A stretch of DNA of 64,000 bases, taken from positions 808,947-872,946 of the forward strand of contig NW_022985190.1 of the NCBI RefSeq assembly GCF_010093535.1, in the 5' to 3' direction. This document shows positions 23,660 through 35,435 of this stretch, piece after piece. Every line of letters begins with the position of its first letter. Position 1 is the stretch's first letter. A program made the position numbers and the translations under genes. This stretch comes from Lindgomyces ingoldianus. Taxonomy: Eukaryota; Ascomycota; Dothideomycetes; Pleosporales; Lindgomycetaceae. Under the pieces are notes generated by a model that did no database searches, was not told the DNA's origin, and saw only the letters and a program-made list of their open reading frames with translations.

Positions 23660-23770
23660 TTTGTTGGCCCAAGCTACTCTAACGTATTTATCGCGTAACG
23701 CACGTTCTCGCGTAACAGACGGTTTCTCTAACGTTTACCCCTTCTTCTTTAGAAGCTCTAAAACTCTATA
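23660..23770 (-). promoter_or_regulatory. Short upstream region left to the mannosidase gene
   Basis: Only 111 bp separate the longest ORF start from the TA target site and terminal repeat of transposon A1 (228 bp from the preferred Met40). It contains two GCGTAAC motifs and a pyrimidine-rich run near 23735-23755 (purine-rich on the coding strand). No TATA-like box is convincing. That this is the promoter is inferred from position alone. Confidence 0.4.
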
Positions 23771-24563
23771 ACGTACTTTACAGGCAAGTTGCTCACACAC
23801 CTGAGTTGCTTACTTTTGCTAAGACTACACCCTAACAAACTCTATTATAGCCTATAACAACCCGCTCTAGCACTATATAGTACAGTATAGCCTAGAACAT
23901 TATTTAGATACTACTTTTACTTCTTACTTACATATTTGCGTGTTATGCCTAGTCTAATTACACTATTTACAGCGCTTTTAAAATAGCTTACTTACTTTAG
24001 CTTACACCTACTTCTTTACTTTTTTTTTATTGCTATACACTTTAAACTTTTTTAAAGCTATTAAGTATAAGCTTTTTTAAATTATTAAAGTTTTTTTAAC
24101 TTTAATTTACTTTTTTTTATATAATTTATGTTATATAGTAGCCTTATTAGCTACTTAAAGTTTAGTAATTTTTTATTATACTAATACTAGCTTATATATA
24201 ATTATTACTACTTTTTTTAAAACTTTTTTAAACACTTTAATAATAAAAGTTAGTAAATTATTTATATACTTTTAAAATTTTATTTTTATAAGTATTAATT
24301 ATAACTTAAGTTTTAAAGTATTACTTAAAGTTTATAACTACTAAAGCTTATTATATATAAGTTGTCTGTACGCAGCAGCAGCGTTACAGCCTAGATACAA
24401 GCAATTGCGCATAAGCAGGACTACGTATCTATGTCACATAATGCTTGTGCACAAACCTCTGTGCGCAAACATCTAGATATCCCCCCTTTCCTCTGTACAG
24501 AGAAAAGACAAGAGTAATAAAACTAGAAACATGTTGCCCTTACCTTACCTACCTTGTACACTG

Positions 24564-24764
24564 TGTAAGGCCGGATGTCCCAGAACGGGCCAGTATGGCC
24601 TCACCTGACCTGTTTGGAGGTCGTATGACCTGTGCTTCGTATATAAGCATAAATCCTAACAAGCAAAGCTTAGCAGCAATTTGTCTCTCTTATAATACAC
24701 CCCTATCTTTCTCTAAAAGCTTACTCTTAGTGCTATCTGTGCTACTTACTATTCTATCTTTACA
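24564..24764 (+). repeat. 5' LTR of the chromovirus
   Basis: 201 bp, TGTAAGGCCGGATGTCCCAG ... CATCTTTACA-type ends. It differs from the 3' LTR at about 17 positions, all transitions. Nearly all are at CpA/TpG or CpG, and in each case this copy carries the mutated base or the partner does. Confidence 0.93.
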
Positions 24765-24959
24765 TTTAAATTACTCTATAAGCTAGCATACTGCTTAAGG
24801 GCAACATTCCTACATAATAGTGTTAAAGCAAAACACTAGAGGAGAATTAGATGCAACTAGCGCTTAAAGATTACCTAAGAAGCTAGCTAAAACTACTACT
24901 TCTAGTAATACTTAACTAGGGTTAACACTAACGCAGGGAGGAACAGAGCAAGAGATAAG

Positions 24960-27900
24960 TAAAAGGGATAATAAAAATCTTTATAGATTAGGCTTGTTAA
25001 GCTATCTAGAAGGCGTTTAGGGCCTAGAAGGGGTTAGAAGGGCCAGTGCAGGACCAAGCAACGCACAGTCCACCCCTGCGAATCAGGCTTTAACAGAAGC
25101 CTGCGCCTAGCTGCAAGAGCAGCAGGAAGCGCAAGAACTAGCTAGGATAATAAAAATCTGTTGTTAATTTAAAGCAGGTAATATAGACACACTTAATAAG
25201 TTACTAACTAAGGTATTAAATGTTATTATACTAAAATCTACCTAAAACTAAGCAAACCTACTGCGTCCTAAACTACCGCACTAATACAAAAAAAAGAACA
25301 GGGCAGACTACAACTAGTAGTGTAGGGATAATAAGGACTATTACTAAAAGAGTCTATTAAGCTTTACTTAGGAATTACAGAAGATCTCTTTTAGCCTATA
25401 ATATGTTAATAAAACACTATAATTACTATAAAAGACACACTACACTTATTTAAAGCTTATTAACTTATTATAGTTACTAACATAGTAAGATCTTAAAAAT
25501 AAGATGCTTAATGCATTAAGTACTCTAGTAGAATAAAAAAAGGTAGCTTATAACACTATAAAGAACTATAAATAATAACTTAACTAGTTTCTAACTAAAC
25601 TTCTAGCCTACCTTAGGCTATTATAGACTAAAGTTAATAAGAAGAGCCTAGAAAAGATAATAGTAGACTTTAGTAGCACGCTATCTAACAAGATTAAGCG
25701 TGATCTAACGTATATCCTACAAAGTAAGCAAGAGACGCTAGCTTAGGTAAAAGAGTAGAGCAACATATCCTACTACTGCCTGCAGAAGAGAAAAGGGCTA
25801 AAGTTAAAAAAGAAGAGAACATAAAAGCGTTCTACCTTACCTCTAGCTAATAAGGACTTAAAGAAGCCTAAAAAAAAAATAAAAAAAGCCTTTAAGCTAA
25901 AAAAAAAGCTAGAAAAAGGTAAAAATTTAATAAAATAAAAGTTACTTACTAGAATTATAAGTAGCTAGGTTATATTTCTCTAGATTATTCTATAAAGGAC
26001 AAAGATAAAAATAAGTCTAATAAGAATAAGTAAAAGAGAAAAGAGTAAAGCTAAAAAAACTAAGCTTCTTTCTTCTAGCTTATATTACTTTAGTAAGTAA
26101 TAAAAAGGAGCTTAGAAACCTTTAAGACTTATTATACTTAAAAAGGTTAACTTTATTATTAGTAACAGTAAGCATAGGGTTATTAAAAGACTTTTAGGCT
26201 GTAGTAGATAGAAAAGCTAAATTAAACATCCTGTCTACTATAATAGCTAAAAAGCAGGATCTTAAGATTAAGCCCCTACTAGGTGTCTTTTTAAAGGCAC
26301 CTAATAGATTAGACTTTGCTATCTACAGCTTTACAGTTGTAAATGTAAAGATTATAGACTCCTAAGGAAGAGTCTAGACTTATAAGGTGCTGTTTATAGT
26401 AACAGACTTAAAGAGACCTTTAATATATTTAGGTTTACTTTAAATTAATTAGTTTAATCTAAAGCTAAACTTTTATACAAGACATATGTTGTTTAGAGGC
26501 GTAAAAGACTATAGTGTGCTAAAGTATGCTAAGGTGGCCTTAGAAGACGCAGCAGAGTTTAAGCAAACTATGTAGAGTCCTAATACAGATGTCTATGTCT
26601 GCAGTGTGCTGTCTAATAACACTAAAGATTCTTTAGGACCTGTAGAGCTTAAGTTAAGACTAGAGTACAAAAAATATGCAGACATAGTTAAGTCTAACAA
26701 GATGTTAAAAGTACTACTGCATAGCCTACAGGATCTAGCTATTAAGCTAGAGGAAGAGACAAAGCCTTCTTACTAACTACTATATAACTTGTTAGAGTAT
26801 AAGTTATAGCATTTTTATAAATATATTAATAATTATTTATAAAAAGGGTAGATTTAGAGGTCTAAGTCTTTTATAAGAGCTCTAATTTTATTTATAAAGA
26901 AAAAGGATAAAAAGTTAAGGCTTTATATAGATTTTAAAGGCTTAAACTAGATTATAATAAAAAATTATTACTTACTGCTGCTTATCTTAGAATCTCTTAA
27001 GAGACTTAAGAAGGCAAAGTAGTATATAAAGCTAGATATCTATAATGCGTACTATATATTACATATTTGTAAAGGAGATAAGTAGAAGACAGTATTCTAG
27101 ACTTAATATAGTTATTTTAAGTACTAAGTTATGCCTTTTAGTCTTACTAATGCTCCTGCAGCTTTCTAGGCTTATATTAACTAGGCCCTAGCAGGGTTAG
27201 TTAATGTGACGTGTATTATGTACCTTAACAATATTCTAGTCTATTCTAACACAGAAAAGAAACAAGTTATTTATGTTAAGAAGGTGCTATAAAGATTATG
27301 TAAAGTAAAGCTTTTTTTAAAACTTAGTAAGTGTAAATTTTACACGTAGAAAACTAAGTACCTAGAGTACATAGTTTGCCTAAAAGGAGTTAAAGTTAAC
27401 TCTTTAAAAATTAAAATAATCTAGAAGTAGCTAATGCTAAAGACTATTTAAGATATTTATGTTTTTATAGGGTTTATAAACTACTATAGGTGGTTTATTG
27501 CTAACTTCTCTTTAATTACCCTGCCCCTTACTAAGCTAACCTAGAAGGGCCTAGACGCAGCAAAAGGTAGTTAAGAGTAAAGGTAGAAAAAAAGTTAGAA
27601 GCTTAATATTAGTTCTAAAAGTAAAGTAGCCTTCTAAAAGCTTTAAAACTTATTTCTTAAGGTTCTTATATTAGCTTATTTTAATGCTAATAGGAAAACT
27701 AAAGTAGAGGTTAACACTTTAGAGGGCGTAATTTATAGCATTTTAAGCTAATTAGTCTTAGATAAGACTAGAAGGGCTTAATAAAGGCTAATTAGCTTCT
27801 TTTTAAAAAAGATAAGCAAGGCTAAGTATAATTATAATACTTATAATAAGAAGTTACTTACTATTAACAAAAGTTTAGCATATTAGCAACATTACCTTTA

Positions 27901-29760
27901 GGGTCTACTATTTAAACTTTTTATAAACTATAATAATTTTTGCTAGTTTATAGAAACTAAAACTTTAAACTACTAGCAGGTCTAAGCTTATAAAAGGATA
28001 ACAGAATACAATTTTATTATTACGCACTGTCTAGGGAAGCTAAACCTAGCAGATAGACCCTTAAGAAGACCTAACTACATTAAGAAGTTATAATAGCCTT
28101 CCTAGAAGAAGAATGCAGCGTATGTAATAGACATGCGCAACCTTTTAAATTAATAAGATTATAATAAAGAATTAATAGTTATAGCTATTACACATTCTTA
28201 AGATTCTTTAGGCTTAGCTAGGGACTACTTTAAAAAAAAATAAGGGCTAAAACAGCTAGATTTTAAAAGAGCTATAGGTAAAGAACTAGAAAAGGATAAT
28301 AATAAAGACCTTATGTTAGGTATTAGAGAAGACTATAATAAAATAGACTTATTAAACACTAAGAGTAAAATAAAGGATAAAAAGAACCTTAATAAAGACA
28401 CTTATCTCTAGAATAGGCTAGAATAACATGCTATAGCTAATATAGAAAGAAAGACCCTAATAATAGACTAAAAGAAGGTAGAAGCGTTCTAGAAGTGCTA
28501 TAACAGCCTATTAGTAGGCTACTTTAGTGTAAAAAAGACGCTTAAAAAGATTATGTGTTAATATAATTAGAAAGGGCTTAGGAAGAACGTAAAAGCGTAC
28601 TATAACAACTGCCTAAGGTGCAGATAATTAGTGGCTTTACAACACCGCCTATATAGGCTCTTTCACCCTTTGCCACTGCCTAATAGGCTCTAGCAGGATG
28701 TTACAATAGATTTTATAACGCAGCTGCCCCCTTATAAATACTTAGGGTTAGTATACAATGCAATTCTTATAATAGTAGACTATCTTACTAAGATAGCCTA
28801 CTATGTGCTAGCTAGAGCTAATTAGGAGGCTTTAGACCTAGTAAAGGTTTAGTTAAGAAAAGTTATTTGCTTTTATAAAGTTCTAAAGAACATTATTTTT
28901 AATTAAGGGCTAATAATAAACTTAAAGTACTAGAATAGTTTTTATTACTATCTTAGCACATAAAGGATTCTCTTGTTAGCCTACTATCCTAAGACAGATA
29001 GGCAGACTAAAAGATAAAACTAAACCCTAGAACAGTACCTTAGATGTTACTATTGCCTAGAACAAGATAATTAGGCAATGTAGTTGCTAATAGCAGAGTT
29101 TGCGTACAACAATAGCGTACACGCAACTACAGGAGTTACTCCTTTCTAAGCATACTACAGAGCGAACCTAAGAGGGCCAGATTGGCCCGGAGAACCCCTA
29201 GGTTAGGGGGAATTGCACATAGCAAACAGAGTTGCCGCTAAAGCACTTACTCTACAGTTAGAATACTGCTAGAAAATTATTGCTGTAAATGTGTATTAAA
29301 AGAAGTATGTAGACAAACAACAGAAGCATATACAGCTATAAGTAGAAAACAAGGTATTAGTCTTTAATAAACACATAAAATTAATAAGGCTAAAAAAGAA
29401 GTTAGACTAAAAGTTCTTAAGACTAGAGAAAGTTATAGCCTAGATTAGCGCAGAGGTGTATAAAGTAGACCTACCTAATCTAGAAGAAGTTTATCTAGTG
29501 TTCTATGTCTTACTCTTAGAGCTATATACCTAGAAAGGGCGTCTTAAGTTATAATTAGAACTAATTATAAACACTCTACGCGCTATAGAGGATAATGTGT
29601 ACTATGTAGAGAAAATACTTAACTAGAGACAGAATTTAGTTAAAGTATAAAAATATTTTATAAAATAGAAAAGTTATTTATCTAAGAAAAACTTATAGAA
29701 ACCTAGACCTAACATTAGCTTAAACGCATTAAAAGTGTTCTAGAAAAGCAGAGGAATATA
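24960..29760 (+). pseudogene. Chromovirus gag-pol polyprotein remnant
   Basis: Motifs in order: a CCHC zinc knuckle at 25941-25988, readable as TYxNYKxLGYISLDY with three Cys/His codons turned to Tyr by G-to-A or C-to-T; a protease-like segment around 26190-26440 (AVVDRKAKLNI near 26200 where AxVDSGAxLNI is usual); RT with KLDIYNAYYIL near 27040, VMPFSLTNAPAAF near 27130 and YLNNILVYS at 27221-27247 (YLDD to YLNN). RNase H follows near 27660-27780, then integrase with QDVTIDFITQLPPYK near 28700 and ILIIVDYLTKIAYYV near 28770. The integrase Glu in TERxNQTLEQYL reads Lys (29009-29011). A chromodomain with YYVEKIL ... YFIKWKSYL lies near 29595-29720. Dozens of stops. One reading frame originally, now non-coding. 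Confidence 0.9.
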
Positions 29761-30299
29761 TAGTAAAAAATTAAATTATGCTAGTTTAAGTTAAACTTTT
29801 TAAAAAAAGAGAAGTAACTTAACAGATTAAGTATAGCTACCTTTACCTTATTTTTTCCTTACTTAAGGTTTTTTTAACAAGAGGTGTTTAATAGCGCTAT
29901 AGGAATAAAAAGACAACATAGCCTATTTAGACCTAAGATTTCTTAGTTAGACTAAGTAAGGCTGTTCTAGCATAAAATAGCTTGCTAGAGTTAAGAAGAA
30001 GGTTATTTTAACCTAGGAAAATCTATTATGTAGAAGAAATAAACATCCTAGCCTAGAATAACCTATACTAGCAAGAAAAGGGCAGAGTTTAAGTCTAGTA
30101 AAACATTCTAGAATTTTTAGGATAAAAAAGCTGCAAAGTAAGCAAGCTAGAGGCAGATTAATCTATTACTACTAAAACAGTTACACTTTAAGTCTAAGGG
30201 ACATAATGTAAGGGTATTTAACTTTATTAAGGAAAAAAGAAAGAAGCTTAAGCTAAAGAACCTAAAACTACACTATACTATGCATTCTTAACTATTTTT

Positions 30300-31256
30300 A
30301 CTATAGGATGCGCTAGATCACACTAGATTGTGCCATTAGGGCCCTAGATCAGACATTAAGGTCCTCTGTGGGTAAATTTGCGACAGCAGAACAACTATTA
30401 AGATGTTTCTTATTATACCTAGTTAGCCACCTTTTTTTAGCTAAGGTTTAATCCTAACTAGCCTTATTTCTAATATTATTAGCCTTATTATGCTTTTTAG
30501 AGACATAGTAGATTACATTAGTAGCTTTAGCAGTATTAACGCAACAATGTTGCTTAGCTTTAGTAACACAGACACTTTTAACACTATATTTTTTTTATTA
30601 TGCTAGTTAGTGCTAGAATAGTTAAGAATAGCGCGCACCTACTTTCTTAGATAGAGTTATTGTGGCTTTATCCTTATTAGAGTCTTTTTTAAGCGCCTTA
30701 CACTTTTTCTTCTTTTTCTTAGCAATATTAGCTTTAGAGTAGGCGCGCTTCTTAAAAACAACTCTAGTCTCAGCAATTTTGCCTATAGCGCCACTGTGCG
30801 TGTACAGATAGTTGTTGTACAGGATTTTGTTTTTGCTGTAAACTATTAAGAGCTAGAATAGGGCTAATTAAGCTAGATTATGCTGCAACAGGAAGACTTA
30901 CACCTAAAGAAACTAAATAATAGTGTTTACTTATAACATAACTATTATGTTAGCCTGCGCTAACTAAGCAGGGTTAAGTAGATTAACAGAGGCTAAAACA
31001 TTAAGCACAGTGTTCTTAAAAGCCTATTATTTAGGTTTAAAGGTGACAGGGAGCTATCTAGGGTCAGCCTAGACAGACTGCGCGTAAATACACTAGAAAG
31101 AGCTAAAATACACACTTTAAAGCACTTCTTACTAAATTTAAGGTAATAAGCACACTTAGTGTACTTAATTTTCTCTTCTTTTATACTATAACATAACTTG
31201 TTGTCTATAAGCATATAACAGCTACTACTTTTATCTATAATGCCCTTACAGGACAT
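30300..31256 (-). pseudogene. Cys-rich antisense ORF between chromodomain and 3' LTR
   Basis: On the minus strand an ORF opens at 31256 and stays open for 87 codons. Its N-terminal 50 residues contain Cys at positions 3, 13, 22, 35, 45 and 49, with spacing that suggests a small zinc-binding cluster, and Tyr at places where TGC/TGT would have become TAC/TAT. Beyond its first stop the same strand continues with a Lys-rich stretch near 30660-30720 and few stops. No family is recognised. The ORF runs opposite to gag-pol in the 2.1-kb 3' region. It could be an accessory gene carried by the element, or chance. The second possibility is real because AT-rich DNA gives few long ORFs but not none. Confidence 0.35.
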
Positions 31257-31862
31257 TTTGTTAACGCATTAAATGCAAGAGTTGTTAGAGCGCAAGTTTA
31301 TGTTAGCAGAAGCTAATTAATCTTTTTTAAAAAAAACTATAGCTAGATTATAACAGAGTAGGCTGCAAAAGTCTATTTTAGGGTTATTAAGTAAAGTTAA
31401 GCACAAGGGAAGAAGCTAAGAGCAGATTAGGCAACAGGTAGGCGTAAGCAGGGTAGGATAGGACTATTAAAGCTTGTTAGCACCCCTTTACGCTAGATTA
31501 CGCTAGAGTAGCTTAGAATGTACTTACTTTAAAAAGTTTAAAATCTTCTAAATTCTAAGCTATAGAGAGGGCAGAGGTGTAAAGGAGATAGATTTCTAGG
31601 ACAGTTAGACCCTATATATACTGTCCTAACTGCTACTCTATTAGCGTGAGATATACTGCTATTTTACTTTTACTTTTACTCTATACTTTTACTTTACTTT
31701 TACTTAATAACTCTAGGTTATTTTTAAATAAACTTGCATAGAATTAACTAAAATAGGCAAGAGCAAGTTTTTAAAGCATTATATAATACTTTTTTATACT
31801 ACTTAGGCCTATTGTTATCTGTTCTATCCTCTAAGTTGTAGGACTACTATAAGGGGGGATAA

Positions 31863-32063
31863 TGTAAGGCTGGATGTCCCAGAACAGGCTAGTATGGCCT
31901 CACCTGACCTGTTTGGAGGTTGTATGACCTGTGCTTCGTATATAAGCATGAATCCTAACAAGCGAAGCTTGGCAGCGATTTGTCTCTCTTACAATACACC
32001 CCTATCTTTCTCTGAAAGCTTGCTCTCAGTGCTATCCGTGCTACTTACCATCCCATCTTTACA
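31863..32063 (+). repeat. 3' LTR of the chromovirus
   Basis: 201 bp, better preserved toward its outer end than the 5' LTR. It is preceded by the polypurine tract AAGGGGGGATAA (31851-31862). Confidence 0.93.
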
Positions 32064-32459
32064 CACTGTGCACACTGTACACTACTCTTACTCTTACTAC
32101 TTAAGTGCTTATACTATAAGCAGCTAGCTGTTAGAGCCTATTTAACGTAAGTAGTAGTAGTAATAAAGTGTGTAACTTTATATTAAAGCTTATTATAACT
32201 TATTATAAGTTAAAAAAATTAATCTAGCGCTTTAAAACTTTTTTAAATGTTACTAAAAGTAATTATAGTATTATAAGCTACTTTAAAGTATAGTAAAAAC
32301 TTTATTTTTATAATATAAGTAATTTAGTTATATATAAAGTTTTTAGCTTAGCGCTTATACACCTTTTTTAAAAAAAAGTAAAATAACTTATATTAAGTAG
32401 CTATAAAAAGTGTAATAAGTAAAAAAGTATATAAATAGTAATAATTTTATTTTCTTTAT

Positions 32460-32743
32460 TATCTATACACAGCAGCAGCGTTACAGCCTAGATACAAGCT
32501 ATCGCGCACAAGCAGGATCACCTTGTATCTATGTCACATAATGCTTGTGCGCAAACCTCTGTGCGCAAAAATCTAGATATTCCTCTTTTCCTCTGTACAG
32601 AGGAAAAGACAAGAGCAATAGAACTAGAAACATGTTGCCCTTACCCTACCTACCCTATACGCTGTGCACACTATACACTACTCTTACTTTTACTACGTAA
32701 GTGCTTATACTATAAGCAGCTAGCTAGAAGAGCCTATTTAACA
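32460..32743 (+). repeat. 5' LTR, copia family C (copia-2)
   Basis: 284 bp. Its start reads TATCTATACACAGCAG, the RIP-type derivative of TGTCTGTACGCAGCAG. A 4-bp CCTT insert near 32521 explains the extra length over 280. Confidence 0.8.
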
Positions 32744-33879
32744 CTAATTAGTAGTTAATTTAATTAACTATAAATTAGTAAAAGTAATAATAAAGTACTT
32801 ACACTTTATAAGTTACTTTATTTTATTACTTATTTTTAAAGATAGCAGATTAATTCTTTACATTATATAGTAAGCTCTGCTACTGTATAAAGTAAAAAGA
32901 AGATAGTATAAGACGCATACTAAAACTATTAAAGCTGCATAACTTAGCAGCTAGATAATAACAGCAGTACCTATATAGTTTACTAAAAAAGCAATTCACT
33001 ATACTATTATAATAAAATCCTACTAGCAACTAATAACTTAATGTAATAATAAAAAAAATAAGAAATAATTTTAATTAACGTACTTCACAGGCAAGTTGCT
33101 TACACACCTAAATTACTTACTTTTGCTAAGACTCTACCCTAACAAACTCTATTATAGCCTATAACAACCTGCTCTAGCACTATATAGTATAGTATAGCCT
33201 AGAATATTATTTAGATACTACTTTTACTTCTTACTTACACATTTATATGTTATGCCTAGTCTAATTGCACTATCTGCAGCGCCTTTAGAATAGCTTACTT
33301 ACTTTAGCTTATACTTACTTTTTTACTTTCTTTTTATTACTATGTGCTTTAAACTTTTTTAAAGCTATTAAGTATAAGCTTTTTTAAATTATTAAAGTTT
33401 TTTTTACTTTAATTTACTTTTTTTTATGTAATTTATGTTATATAGCAGCTTTATTAGCTACTTAAAGCTTAGTAATTTTCTATTTTACTAACACTAGTTT
33501 ATGCATAATTATTACTACTTTTTTAAAAACTTTTTTAAACACTTTAACTATAAAAGTTAGTAAACTATTTATATACTTTTAAATTTATATTTTTATAAGT
33601 ATTAATTATAACTTAAGTTTTAAAGTATTACTTAAAGTTTATAACTGCTAAAGCTTATTATATATAAGTAGTAGTAGTAATAAAGTGCGCAACTTTATAT
33701 TAAGGCCTATTATAACTTATTATAGGTTAAAAAAAACTAATTTAGCGCTTTAAAACTTTTTTTTAAATATTACTAAAAGTAATTATAGTATTATAGGCTA
33801 CTTTAAAGTATAGTAAAAACTTTATTTTTATAATATAAGTAATTTAGTTACATATAAGGTTTTTAGCTTAGTGCTTATA

Positions 33880-35011
33880 ACGTACCTAACGGGTTGGCCG
33901 GCCACACAGGTTGGCCGGCTACTTTTGCCAAGCCCCCACCAAACTCTACCTATCTACATAATGCCTTAACAACAACACTAGATTAAATCTTCTAAAGAAC
34001 ATTAGATACAGCTTGCTCTTTAGGCTCTTAAACAAGACTTAAAACTTTCCTTAGAACGCGCTGCAGCTATCTATAATGTCTCTCACACAACACTAAGCAA
34101 TTAACGCGCTAGACAGCCTTTACAAGCAGAATGCTAGCCTAAATTAAGGAATCTAACTAAGCTTAAGAAAGAAGTAGTTGTTAAGTATATACTTAAGCTT
34201 ATTACGCGCAGATTTCCCCCTAGGCTTACAGCTGTAGCTAATATAGCTAATTCCTTGCCTGTAGAGTGTAATCTAGGCTAGGTTAGCTTAAACTAGACTA
34301 GTATGTAAGTTAAGCACTACCCTAAGTTTACAATAAAGTTTAATTACAAGTATAATTATAAGAGAGCACTTTATAAGGATCTAGAGGTTATCTAGGGCTA
34401 GTTTTGCCTAGTAGCTAACATAAAAGCTAAGTACAGTATCTAGAATAAAGACAGGTATAACTTTAACAAGTTAAGCTGTATAATAGGCTAGATATTAACT
34501 AGAGCAGTTGTTACAGCTTTAAAAAGACAAGAACAGCTAAAGGCAATACAGTAAGGTAATAAAGAGTAGACAACAGTTATCTAGAGCATTAACACAACAG
34601 AGTAGGCTATAAGATTACAGAGCTTTAAGCAGCAAATAAGGCTGCCACACAACATAGATTGCATAAAAAGAAGCAGATTTAGGCAGAAAAGACCTTAATA
34701 GTTAAGAATAAGGCTTGTCTAACTGCTCTAAAGAAGTTTAAAGCGCGTAGTAATAGGAAGAAGCTAAAGACGCAGGTGCGCGCTAAACAAAGTAAGCTAA
34801 GTTAAAGGCAATGCAGGTAGTGCAATTAGACTAGGCATAACTTACGTACATGTAAGCAAGTAGCAGAAGTAGACTCTAAATAATATCTTATGTTGTATTA
34901 CTCTATACAGGGCTAAAGTGGGCTGTTTTGCGAGAGAATAGGGTAGTTTTGGTGGGGGCTTGGCAAAAGTGGCCGGCCAACCCGTGTGGCCGGCCAACCC
35001 GTTAGGTACGT
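33880..35011 (+). mobile_element. Fot1/pogo-like element B1, internally deleted
   Basis: 1,132 bp between TA dinucleotides, with terminal repeats ACGTACCTAACGGGTTGGCC containing two GGTTGGCCGG units at each end. The N-terminal part of a Fot1-like transposase reads KKEVVVKYILKL, RRFPPRLTAVANIANSLP and YNYKRALYKDL. The first catalytic motif is at about 34456 (YNFNK for YNFDE). The frame then jumps to the C-terminal end, with a CCHC knuckle CRxCNxTRHNLRTC at 34812-34853. The catalytic middle (about 700 bp present in B3) is gone. It is the least mutated of the B copies and could only move with help from a full-length relative. Confidence 0.88.
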
Positions 35012-35435
35012 TAGCTGTTAATAACTAGTAAATAGTAGCTACTAATAGTACACTTTTTTATATGCACATTAAAGTGCTTTAACTAGTCTAAACTAAGCTA
35101 ATTAGTAGTCTAGCTCTGCTTAGAGATTATAATAACCTAATTTTAAAGTAGATTTTTCTTTTTATACTAGTGTAAAAGGTAGTTAGTACCTTAAAAAATA
35201 ATAAAAAGTAGAATAGCCTACTTTTTAGTATTAATGCTTTAGATAGCTATTATTTACTTCTAGTTACCTAGCTAGACTGCTTTTAGCTATCTTTATTTTT
35301 CTAAACTTATAACTACTCTAGTAGATATTTAGCCTATTATAAACCTTATCTTATTAAAGTTATACATGTTATTATTTTAAATGCTATACTTAGCTTTAAT
35401 ATTTTTTATAAAGTTTAACTAGCTTTAAATTACTA

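Larger units (their letters stand above)
24564..32063 (+). mobile_element. Chromodomain Ty3/gypsy retrotransposon (chromovirus), RIP-mutated
   Basis: A complete 7,500-bp element with 201-bp LTRs (24564-24764, 31863-32063) and a perfect 5-bp duplication CACTG (24559-24563, 32064-32068). Order on the plus strand: gag with zinc knuckle, protease, RT, RNase H, integrase and chromodomain, then about 2.1 kb without sense coding, polypurine tract, 3' LTR. Chromodomains at the integrase C terminus define this branch of Ty3/gypsy and are known to steer insertion to heterochromatin, which fits the repeat-rich site. Catalytic residues and many Gln/Trp codons are mutated, so the element is dead. Confidence 0.93.
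24363..32147 (+). mobile_element. Solo LTR of copia family C, split by the chromovirus
   Basis: The pieces 24363-24563 and 32069-32147 add up to exactly 280 bp, the full length of the family C LTR. They are flanked by TAAGT (24358-24362 and 32148-32152). The uninterrupted target reads TATATAAGTAGTAGTAG at about 33660 in transposon A2. No copia interior accompanies it, so it is a solo LTR. Confidence 0.85.
23771..32459 (-). mobile_element. Fot1/pogo-like DNA transposon A1, split by two later insertions and incomplete
   Basis: It begins at a TA with the terminal repeat ACGTACTTTACAGGCAAGTT and is read on the minus strand, so its C-terminal end comes first. Its two visible pieces are 23771-24362 and 32153-32459. 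A solo copia LTR (holding the chromovirus) lies between them, and copia-2 cuts it off at 32460. A CCHC-type C-terminal zinc knuckle (the Cys..Cys..His..Cys arrangement seen in Fot1-like transposases) can be read in complement near 23935-23975. Frames are full of stops. The remaining part would lie beyond the 3' end of copia-2, outside the window. Confidence 0.75.

Noticed and set aside
20658..23771. Several ORFs of 70-159 codons on both strands within the mannosidase region
   Set aside because: They overlap the GH38 coding frame in other frames and show no own domain; they are shadows of a GC-balanced gene.
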